Of a stretch of 64,000 bases of DNA, positions 29,917 through 36,653 are shown one piece after another. Source of the stretch: Nocardia panacis (GTDB taxonomy: Bacteria > Actinomycetota > Actinomycetes > Mycobacteriales > Mycobacteriaceae); NCBI RefSeq assembly GCF_003598715.1, contig NZ_QZFU01000017.1:1-64000 (forward strand), written 5' to 3'. Position 1 is the stretch's first letter. Each line of letters opens with the position of its first letter. The position numbers and the translations under genes are program-made. The notes beneath the pieces were generated by a model. The model was not told the DNA's origin, searched no databases, and was given only the letters and a program-made list of their open reading frames with translations.

Positions 29917-30615
29917 GTGGCCGCCGCGATGCGCGATATCGACCGGGTATTCCTGCTGACCGCCGGACCACGACTGGCCGAATACGACATGTGTGTGGCG
30001 CGGGCGGCGGCCGGGGCGCGGGTGCGTCACGTGGTGAAACTGTCCTCGGGCCGGGCGGGCGATGACACCGCGACCGATCCGATCCCCACCTGGCATCGCG
30101 CGGGCGAGGCGGCGGTGCGCGCGACGGGGGTGCCGTGGACCATGCTGCGGCCGCTCGGCTTCATGTCCAACGCCCTGCATTGGGCCGGCACCATCATCGC
30201 CGCGGATACCGTCTACGCGCCGTACCCGCAGGGACGCGTCGCCGCCATCGACCCGGCGGACATCGCCGCCGTCGCCGCCGCCGTGCTCACCGGCGATGGG
30301 CACACCGGACAGGTCTACACCCTCGCAGGCCCGCAGGCCCTCTCCCCGGCCGAGCAGACGAGCATCCTCGGCGAGATCCTCGATCGCCCGCTGCGCTTGG
30401 TCGAGATCTCGCCCGAACGCGCCCTTGCGGACCTCATCGAATACGGTGTCCCGCCCGAAATGGCCGAGGCCATCCTCGCGCTGCGGGCGAGCGCGCTCAA
30501 GCAGTTCACCTCGATCATCCATCCGACTGTGCAGGAGATCACAGGTTGCGCCCCAAGGACTTTCGCGCAGTGGGCGACGGCACACGCCACCCAATTCCGG
30601 CCCGGCGCGGCCTGA
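29917..30615 (+). CDS. N-terminally truncated NmrA-family reductase (probable pseudogene)
   Basis: A 232-residue frame homologous to NmrA/QOR2-like reductases from the end of beta-3 onward (VAAAMRDIDRVFLLT...VRHVVKLSS...TMLRPLGFMSNAL...), but without the first 55-60 residues that carry the GxxGxxG cofactor loop. The in-frame sequence upstream (RADPGDPTAV) continues the homology for about 10 residues, then meets TAG at 29887-29889; no glycine motif appears in any frame before that. The intact relative at 13415-14254 shows what is missing. Without the dinucleotide loop it is unlikely to be an active reductase. Confidence 0.6.
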   Translation: MAAAMRDIDRVFLLTAGPRLAEYDMCVARAAAGARVRHVVKLSSGRAGDDTATDPIPTWHRAGEAAVRATGVPWTMLRPLGFMSNALHWAGTIIAADTVYAPYPQGRVAAIDPADIAAVAAAVLTGDGHTGQVYTLAGPQALSPAEQTSILGEILDRPLRLVEISPERALADLIEYGVPPEMAEAILALRASALKQFTSIIHPTVQEITGCAPRTFAQWATAHATQFRPGAA

Positions 30616-30637
30616 GATCCCGCCGTAGGATCGAGGG

Positions 30638-31249
30638 GTGCGGTTGAGTCTCGGATTGCTCGCGGTCTCGGTGCTCGCGGCCGGATGCGAGGCGAACGGC
30701 AGCGAGAACGAATGGTCGGATTGGACCGTCAGCGTGTATTACACAGCGGTGCAGTCCCTTTACCACGGCCCACCGCAAAAGGTGCGTGGCTGCGCCGATT
30801 TCGGCTGCACCGTCCCCGATATCGAAATCGGCCGATTCCCGGACGATTTCATCGACGCCGTCCGCGACCAAGGGACCGGTCGCATCACCGAAGGCCCCTA
30901 CACCGGTCAGTACCTGCTCTGGTCCTACGACGGCGGATTCCGCCTCGACCCGCAACCCCGCGATCCGGACGGCACCATCCTGGAACCCTTCCACAGCGCC
31001 GCCGCCGACGGTCTCGTCGCGGGCACCCGCCTGCGCCTGACCGACTGCGGCATCATCGACGCCGAAGACGACGAAACCTGCGACCGCTTCAAGCACACCG
31101 AATGGGTCGTCGGCGACGAATTCACCCCCGGACTCGGCGGCGACCGCCACATCGACCTCTACATCGGCGAAGAGACCGAACAGGACTACTCCGACGAGAT
31201 CGGCGTCCTCACCTTCGCGGGCGCGATACTGGAACCGGTTACGTCATAG
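30638..31249 (+). CDS. Lipoprotein of unknown function
   Basis: A 203-residue lipoprotein with a short signal (MRLSLGLLAVSVLAAGC, lipobox cysteine C17). The mature protein is acidic with several further cysteines and a beta-rich layout: TVSVYYTAVQS, GCADFGCTVPDIEIGRFP, then TGQYLLWSYDGGFRLD, GTRLRLTDCG and DRHIDLYIGEET. The last part recalls double-psi-barrel/3D-like domains (aromatic metabolite or glycan binding), but that is a weak impression. GTG 30638 is preceded by GAGGG. It stands alone and converges on the next gene. Confidence 0.75.
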   Translation: MRLSLGLLAVSVLAAGCEANGSENEWSDWTVSVYYTAVQSLYHGPPQKVRGCADFGCTVPDIEIGRFPDDFIDAVRDQGTGRITEGPYTGQYLLWSYDGGFRLDPQPRDPDGTILEPFHSAAADGLVAGTRLRLTDCGIIDAEDDETCDRFKHTEWVVGDEFTPGLGGDRHIDLYIGEETEQDYSDEIGVLTFAGAILEPVTS

Positions 31250-31259
31250 CGCATTTGGA

Positions 31260-31705
31260 TCAGAGGTGGGAGCCGGGACGGACGATCATCAGAACGGTGA
31301 CCACAAGCCAGAGCACGTTGTAGATGCCCGCGAACATGGCGAGCGAACGCAGGCGTTCACCCGCATCCGGCGTGGCGAGAGCGTCGCGCTGCATGGGATG
31401 AATGAACAGGGCGATCAGACCACCCGCGATCGTCGTGAGGCCGATCGCCACGATGATCCAGATCTCGCCGATTCGGTCCTGCACGGCGGCGAGAATGATT
31501 CCGACCACGGGCACGGCGAGCCCGAGCAGCGCATAGGCGCCGGTAATCCGGTGCAGCACAGCCGCTACCGCAGGATCGCGCTCCGAAGAATTTGCGGCCG
31601 AATCGGATACCGGCGCATATCGCGGAAAAGACTGGTCGCCACCGCCGAACCACCGATAAACATAATAGCGGCCACCACATGCACCGACAGCAGCAACTTC
31701 GCCAC
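31260..31705 (-). pseudogene. Frameshifted four-helix membrane protein (DUF2269-like)
   Basis: The minus strand starts GTG at 31705 with a GTGAGG ribosome binding site and reads MAKLLLSVHVVAAIMFIGG, then SAVATSL. After this the natural continuation (FPRYAPVSDSAANSS...) is in another frame, running to the stop at 31260. The break is in a run of four T (plus-strand A at 31626-31629); one extra T restores one open frame with four membrane helices. As read, translation from 31705 stops after about 47 residues. A -1 ribosomal slip on the T run, or a sequencing error, would also explain it. Tandem palindromes lie just upstream. Confidence 0.7.
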
Positions 31706-31715
31706 AATTCCTCAC

Positions 31716-31757
31716 CTTCAGTCCACCTGAAGCTCACAGCCTTCAGCCTCTCTGAAG
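31716..31757. promoter_or_regulatory. Tandem identical palindromes CTTCAG-N5-CTGAAG (candidate MarR operators)
   Basis: The 17-bp palindrome CTTCAG-N5-CTGAAG occurs at 31716-31732 and again at 31741-31757, exactly 25 bases apart. The second is extended to a 12-bp perfect stem (CACAGCCTTCAG/CTGAAGGCTGTG, 31735-31763). They lie between the end of the MarR gene and the start of the membrane-protein gene, both on the minus strand. Two equal sites in phase suggest dimer binding; the second could also act as a terminator. Confidence 0.6.
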
Positions 31758-32201
31758 GCTGTGTCGCCCCTCACCCCGGCACATCACCCGATACGCCGCG
31801 CGCAGCGCCGCCCCCATCCGCCGCATCACCGGATCCGCCTCCACCCCGAACAGTCGCCGATCCACCTTCGCCACCACTTCCCGCGCCTCCCCCAACAACC
31901 GAATCCCCTTGTCCGTCAACTCGATCGCCGAAGCCGCCCCCCCCCCCCCCCTCCGATCCCGCACCAACCCGGCCGCAACCAACCCCTTAACCCCAGCATG
32001 CGCACTCTGCACACTGACCCCCGACCGCCGCGCCAACTCACTGAACGAAATCCCTTCGCCCCCACCGATATGCCCAAGCAACCCAAGCCGCCCCACCGTC
32101 AACCCCAACTCCCCCAACCCTTCCCCCAACTCCCCCTCAACCCGCCGAGCCAACGCCAAAACCCCAATAGCCACACTCTCCCCCCACCCCTCCCCGCTCA
32201 C
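31743..32201 (-). CDS. MarR-like winged-helix regulator with a 15-G tract
   Basis: A 152-residue MarR-type protein: dimerisation helix SVAIGVLALARRVEGELGEGLGELG, helix-turn-helix ISFSELARRSGVSVQSAHAGVKGLVAAGLV, wing DRRGGGGAASAIELTDKG. The wing is encoded by an uninterrupted run of 15 G (plus-strand C 31937-31951), so a one-base slip would truncate or alter everything after about residue 88. The coding strand is unusually G-rich, with many GGG and TTG codons unlike the neighbours. The start GTG 32201 follows GGGGTGG. The palindromes at its 3' end are candidate binding sites. Confidence 0.75.
   Translation of the reverse strand: MSGEGWGESVAIGVLALARRVEGELGEGLGELGLTVGRLGLLGHIGGGEGISFSELARRSGVSVQSAHAGVKGLVAAGLVRDRRGGGGAASAIELTDKGIRLLGEAREVVAKVDRRLFGVEADPVMRRMGAALRAAYRVMCRGEGRHSLQRG
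31937..31951. repeat. Homopolymer run of 15 C (15 G on the coding strand)
   Basis: It is the only homopolymer of this length noticed in the window, and it is inside the wing of the MarR gene. Tracts this long are slippage-prone in replication and error-prone in sequencing. Confidence 0.9.
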
Positions 32202-32310
32202 TCCACCCCGCCGCAGCGAATTCCGTTCAACGCCACATCACTCCAGTCCATGTCGCCACCAGCCGCCGACCAAGCATATTCCATCGAACAACCGGCACCC
32301 CACCGAAGAT

Positions 32311-32814
32311 TCATTCCACCGGAATCAATGAATCCTTCCAAGCCATCCCCGAACCACCCAATCCATCCTCATTCCACCAAATAGCGCGTATACCAAGCGA
32401 TTCCAGAAATGCCTCATATGCTGCGCCGATAGGCTCGGAGAACACCGCGACCCGATCCATCTCAATACCGACGCCAGAGAAATACGACTCGTATTCGAGC
32501 GCCCCGACAACCCATTGAACGGCAGCCGTCGCGTTACCGTTCTGAATATTCTTCACGACCGCCAGCCACCGCCGCCCGTCCCGATTCAACTGAAGATTGC
32601 CGAGGCCGATGGTTCTTACCGCACAGCCAAGAATCTCGGCCGCAACGGCGTAAATTCCCACCAGGTGTCGGCTGTTGTCCCGCGTCAAGACACACGCGAA
32701 GTCGAACAGCCCGCGATCCGCCTCGGCGTACCCGAAGACCTCCGACCGGGACAACTCCCGCGCCGTTTCGATGAAGACATCCGTCACGAAGTTGTGCTCA
32801 TCCGACCTAGCCAC
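32311..32814 (-). CDS. Hypothetical protein (167 aa), atypical composition
   Basis: A cytoplasmic protein beginning at GTG 32814 (VARSDEHNFVTDVFIETARELS) and ending KDSLIPVE. It is alpha/beta-looking, with conserved-style stretches VLTRDNSRHLVGIYAVAAEILG and RRWLAVVKNIQNGNATAAVQWVVGALEYESYFSG. Its DNA has more AT at third positions than its neighbours, suggesting recent acquisition. GGAGG is immediately adjacent to the GTG, an unusually short spacing, so the start is uncertain. No family is recognised. Confidence 0.6.
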   Translation of the reverse strand: MARSDEHNFVTDVFIETARELSRSEVFGYAEADRGLFDFACVLTRDNSRHLVGIYAVAAEILGCAVRTIGLGNLQLNRDGRRWLAVVKNIQNGNATAAVQWVVGALEYESYFSGVGIEMDRVAVFSEPIGAAYEAFLESLGIRAIWWNEDGLGGSGMAWKDSLIPVE

Positions 32815-32858
32815 CCTCCATACCTACGGTGACCGGCGGATCAGCACAAGGGGACGCG

Positions 32859-33938
32859 CTAAACGTTGAAGCGGAATTCGACTACGTCGCCGTCGGTCAT
32901 GATGTAGTCCTTTCCTTCCATGCGGACTTTGCCCGCGGATTTGGCGGCGGACATGGAGCCTGCGGTGACCAGGTCGGTGAAGGCTACGATTTCGGCTTTG
33001 ATGAAGCCGCGTTCGAAGTCGGTGTGGATGACGCCTGCGGCTTTGGGGGCGGTATCGCCCTGGTGGATCGTCCAGGCGCGGGCCTCTTTCGGGCCTGCGG
33101 TGAGGTAGGTCTGCAGGCCGAGGGTGTGGAAGCCCGCGCGGGCCAGGGCGTGCAGGCCGGGTTCGGTTTGGCCGATGGATTCGAGGAGTTCGGCGGCGGA
33201 TTCGGCGTCGAGTTCGAGCAGTTCGGCCTCCACCTTGGCGTCGAGGAAGACCGAATCGGCCGGGGCGACGGAAGCTTTCAGGGCGGCGACGCGCTCGGTA
33301 TCGGTGAGCACGGATTCGTCGGCGTTGAAGACGTAGAGGAAGGGTTTGATGGTGAGCAGCGAAAGCTCTTTGAGCAGTTCGGTATCCACCTGATCGCGGA
33401 CCGCGAACAGTGTCTTGCCGCTGTTGAGGATCTCCTGCGCGGCCTTGGCGGCGTCGGCGACCGGTTTGCGGTCCTTCTTGACCTTCGCCTCTTTCTCCAA
33501 CCGCACGACCGCCTTCTCCAGGGTCTGCAGGTCGGCGAGGATGAGTTCGGTCTCGATCACCTCGATATCGGCGGCCGGATCGACACGGCCGTCGACGTGC
33601 ACCACATCGTCGTCGGCGAAGACCCGCACCACCTGGCAGATGGCGTCGGCCTCGCGAATGTTGGCGAGGAATTTATTGCCGAGCCCGGCGCCCTCGGACG
33701 CGCCCTTGACGATGCCCGCGATATCGACGAACGACACCACCGCGGGCACGATCCGCTCGGAGCCGAAGATCTCGGCCAGTTGATCGAGCCGCGGATCGGG
33801 CAGCGGAACCACCCCGACATTCGGCTCGATGGTCGCGAACGGGTAGTTCGCGGCCAGCACGTCGTTCTTGGTCAGCGCGTTGAACAGCGTCGACTTTCCG
33901 ACATTGGGCAGGCCGACGATTCCGAGGGTGAGACTCAC
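32859..33938 (-). CDS. ychF: Redox-regulated ATPase YchF (Obg family)
   Basis: A 359-residue Obg-like P-loop ATPase that binds ribosomes and is linked to stress responses. G1 is GLPNVGKST (8-16), switch [14 protein letters not shown], and the C-terminal TGS domain ends in [20 protein letters not shown]. The usual GTPase NKxD is replaced in YchF, consistent with ATP preference. The length is standard (about 360). In mycobacteria ychF (Rv1112) lies beside ispH and xseA; here it is about 15 kb from them with the accessory and repair genes between. Confidence 0.96.
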   Translation of the reverse strand: MSLTLGIVGLPNVGKSTLFNALTKNDVLAANYPFATIEPNVGVVPLPDPRLDQLAEIFGSERIVPAVVSFVDIAGIVKGASEGAGLGNKFLANIREADAICQVVRVFADDDVVHVDGRVDPAADIEVIETELILADLQTLEKAVVRLEKEAKVKKDRKPVADAAKAAQEILNSGKTLFAVRDQVDTELLKELSLLTIKPFLYVFNADESVLTDTERVAALKASVAPADSVFLDAKVEAELLELDAESAAELLESIGQTEPGLHALARAGFHTLGLQTYLTAGPKEARAWTIHQGDTAPKAAGVIHTDFERGFIKAEIVAFTDLVTAGSMSAAKSAGKVRMEGKDYIMTDGDVVEFRFNV

Positions 33939-34045
33939 GCCGCGACCTCGCTTCGCTCGCCCGCGGCGTAAGTCTCAAAGGACGCTGTATTGAATGGTTC
34001 CCTCGCAAGCTCGCTCACGAATTAGAGAGTCTACCCACCACCCGA

Positions 34046-34969
34046 TCAGGGAATGAGCACGACCTTGCCCAGGTTGGCCCGCGCCTCGATGATGGTGTGC
34101 GCGGCAGCCGCGTCGGCGAGCGGGATCTCGGCGTGCACCCTGGGTTTGACCAACCGGGCCGCGTAGTACTGCCACAGTTCCTGCCGCCACTGCTCGTACC
34201 GATCGGGTTGTTCGCGTGCGATCCGCGCCATCTGGAATCCGATCACGGATTTCGCACCGACCAGCAGGTCGTACGCCTGGATGACCCCGCCGCCGGAGCT
34301 GTAGGCGACGAGCCGTCCATCGGGTGCGACGGCGGCGAGCGCCGGTCCGAGCAGTTCGCCGCCGACGGCGTCGAGCACGTAGTCGACGGGTTCACCCCAG
34401 GGCTGCCCGTATTCGACGACCTCGTCGGCCCCGAGTCGCCGCAGGAATTCCCCCTTGGACGGATCGGAGACGGCCGCGACGACCCGACCGGCGCCCCGCA
34501 CCCGTGCCAGTTGGAGCGCGAGATGTCCGACCCCGCCGGCGGCGGCCGTGACCAGTACCGATTCACCTTCGCGCGGCGCGGCGGCTTCCAGCGCACCGCG
34601 AGCGACCAGTCCGCTACGCACCAGCGCGATGGCGTCGACCGAGGACGCACCGTCCGGAATGGGGGAGGCCATCTCGGCGGACAGCACCGCGTATTCGGCG
34701 TAGGCGTGTCCGAAGACCAGTCCGGTCACCCGATAGCCCGGCGCGTATCCGGTGACGCCGTCGCCGACGGCGACCACCTCGCCCGCGACCTCTCCGCCGA
34801 GCGCGATCGGTGCGCGCGATTCGCGGACCTTGCGCACCACGGGCAGGGTCACCCCGATGGCCTCGACCCGGATCAGCAGTTCGCCGGGTCCCGGCGCCGG
34901 TGTCTCGACGGACACCACTTCCAGCACCTCGGGACCGCCACTGTGCCGGTATTGAACCCGCCGCATCAC
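34046..34969 (-). CDS. Quinone oxidoreductase-like zinc-independent MDR enzyme
   Basis: A 307-residue medium-chain reductase of the NADPH:quinone reductase (QOR/Zeta-crystallin) group. It has a GroES-like N-terminal domain (GELLIRVEAIGVT) and Rossmann motif AAAGGVGHLALQLARVRGAGRVVAA at about 138-162. It lacks the structural zinc cysteines of alcohol dehydrogenases. Likely a one-electron-avoiding reduction of quinones or enones; the substrate is unknown. An AraC-type gene is divergent, 136 bases away, and may regulate it. Confidence 0.88.
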   Translation of the reverse strand: MMRRVQYRHSGGPEVLEVVSVETPAPGPGELLIRVEAIGVTLPVVRKVRESRAPIALGGEVAGEVVAVGDGVTGYAPGYRVTGLVFGHAYAEYAVLSAEMASPIPDGASSVDAIALVRSGLVARGALEAAAPREGESVLVTAAAGGVGHLALQLARVRGAGRVVAAVSDPSKGEFLRRLGADEVVEYGQPWGEPVDYVLDAVGGELLGPALAAVAPDGRLVAYSSGGGVIQAYDLLVGAKSVIGFQMARIAREQPDRYEQWRQELWQYYAARLVKPRVHAEIPLADAAAAHTIIEARANLGKVVLIP

Positions 34970-35105
34970 ACCTCCAAAGATCTTGTGCGGCCGTAACGGT
35001 AGCGTGACCTTCGGTGCGTTCGGCCATCCCGAACGGCCCGAGTGGGATTACTCACCTGCGGGTTTGGTGCGGACAGCGGGCGCGCGGCGGCGTAGGTTGA
35101 CCGTT

Positions 35106-35939
35106 ATGGAGCCGGTCGCGCAACGCGTGAGCGCCCCGCCCGCACCGAATCTGGCGGATTTCATCGATGGCTATATCGGCTATCGCCAGTACGGGTTCGC
35201 GCCGGGTCTGCATCGCGGTCTGCCCTCGCGTCATCTGACCTTCATCGTTTCCATCGGTGCACCCATAGATGTTGTCGCGCAGACGAATCCGCGCCAGCCC
35301 CCGGAGGGCTACCGCTGTGTGGTCAGCGGGTTGCAGGCCACACATGCCACCATCGCGCATCCGGGCCATCAGGAAGGTGTGGTCGTCGCGCTCAGTCCGC
35401 TCGGCTGTCGGACACTTTTCGGCCTGCCTGCCGGCGAACTGTGGGACACCTCGGTGGAGTGCGCCGAGTTGACGGGTGCGATCGGACGACAACTCTGGGA
35501 GGAACTCCAGGGGACCATTGACTGGCCCACCCGGTTCGGCGTCTGCGATCGCATTTTGAGCACTCTGGCGGGTCCCGGCCGAGTCGCACTCGAACTGACC
35601 CATGCGTGGCGCAGCATTGTCGACTCCGACGGCGCAATGCCGATCGGTCCGCTCGCCGACGAAATAGGTTGGAGCCGACAGCATCTCACCCGCCGCTTCA
35701 CCGCGGAATTCGGTTTGTCCCCCAAGTTGGCCGCGCGCGTCGCCCGCTTCGAGCGTGCCAAGCGGATGATCGAACGCATCCCGTCCTACATCACCCTCGC
35801 GGAGGTGGCCGCCGTTTGCGGCTACTACGACCAGGCCCACCTGAATCGTGATTTCGTCGAGTTGGCGGGCTGTGCACCGACGACGTGGCTGGCCGGGGAG
35901 GTTCCATCCGTCCAAGACGAACACCGGTTGCCCGGATGA
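35106..35939 (+). CDS. AraC-family transcriptional regulator
   Basis: A 277-residue regulator: an N-terminal sensor region (DUF6597-like, with HRGLPSRHLTFIVSIG) and a C-terminal AraC HTH pair (PIGPLADEIGWSRQHLTRRFTAEFGLSPKLAARVARFERA and TLAEVAAVCGYYDQAHLNRDFVELAGCAPTTW). It is followed at once by a VOC-family gene, the stop TGA overlapping a possible ATG at 35936. The pair is common in actinobacteria, the VOC protein being the probable target or effector-related enzyme. Confidence 0.9.
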   Translation: MEPVAQRVSAPPAPNLADFIDGYIGYRQYGFAPGLHRGLPSRHLTFIVSIGAPIDVVAQTNPRQPPEGYRCVVSGLQATHATIAHPGHQEGVVVALSPLGCRTLFGLPAGELWDTSVECAELTGAIGRQLWEELQGTIDWPTRFGVCDRILSTLAGPGRVALELTHAWRSIVDSDGAMPIGPLADEIGWSRQHLTRRFTAEFGLSPKLAARVARFERAKRMIERIPSYITLAEVAAVCGYYDQAHLNRDFVELAGCAPTTWLAGEVPSVQDEHRLPG

Positions 35940-35950
35940 TGCTTGGATCC

Positions 35951-36358
35951 ATGACGAATTCCACTGCTCCCACCGCGGTCTGGCCCTGTTTGGCTTTCGC
36001 GGATGCCCGCGCCATGGCCGGGTATCTGGTCGACACCTTCGGATTCGAATTGCGCGGCCTCTACCCGCGCGAGGACGATCCGACCGTCATCGAACACGGC
36101 GAACTGCGCTGGCCGCTCGGTGGCGGCCTGATGTTCGCCTCTCTCGGCAAGGCGAATACACCGTTCTGCCGGACCGAACCCGGCACCGACAATATCTATC
36201 TGGTCTGCGCGGATCCGGACGCGCTCTACGCGCGAGCGACCGCGGCGGGCGCGCAGATCGTGCGGGAACTGCGCGATGAGGACTACGGGTCGCGCGGGTT
36301 CAGCGTCCGCGACCCGGAGGGCAATCTCTGGAGTTTCGGCACCTACGCCGGGCAATAA
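35951..36358 (+). CDS. VOC (glyoxalase/bleomycin-resistance) family protein
   Basis: A 135-residue vicinal-oxygen-chelate protein with two beta-alpha-beta-beta-beta halves: FADARAMAGYLVDTFGFELRGLYPRED, and NIYLVCADPDALYARATAAGAQIVRELRDEDYGSRGFSVRDPEGNLWSFGTY. The DPEGNLWSFGTY end is typical. An upstream in-frame ATG at 35936 (MMLGSM) overlaps the araC stop as ATGA and may be the true start (140 aa). Small-molecule binding or modification is likely; the substrate is unknown. Confidence 0.85.
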   Translation: MTNSTAPTAVWPCLAFADARAMAGYLVDTFGFELRGLYPREDDPTVIEHGELRWPLGGGLMFASLGKANTPFCRTEPGTDNIYLVCADPDALYARATAAGAQIVRELRDEDYGSRGFSVRDPEGNLWSFGTYAGQ

Positions 36359-36364
36359 AAGGAG

Positions 36365-36389
36365 GTACCGCCGGTACCGGCCAGTACCG
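36365..36389. repeat. Three GTACCG copies at 9-10 base spacing
   Basis: GTACCG at 36365-36370, 36374-36379 and 36384-36389, the middle one within GGTACC. They lie just after the VOC stop, in the 295-base leader region before cstA. Apart from a GGGAG ribosome binding site before cstA nothing else is seen in that stretch. Confidence 0.4.
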
Positions 36390-36653
36390 GGCGTGGCAGC
36401 ATACGTGCGACGGCAGCGAGATCACGCCGCACCCGGCACTCGCCACCGGCGTCCGATATCGGGCGCCGGGGCTTTCGCATGCGGGCCACCCGTACCCGCC
36501 CTGCCGCGTTCCGAATCGGAAAACGCAAGCGTACGGCCACAATCCGGATTCCAAATGTTCAGACTTCACTAAGTCGGGCGTATGGACGCTTCGGTTCGGA
36601 TACGTTGTCAACGTTTAAAGCAGGACCAGCTCGATTCGCGGGAGATAGTTCGC

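Noticed and set aside
36365..36389. GTACCG repeats as a CRP/GlxR-type operator of cstA
   Set aside because: They do not fit TGTGA-N6-TCACA and lie about 270 bases from the start.
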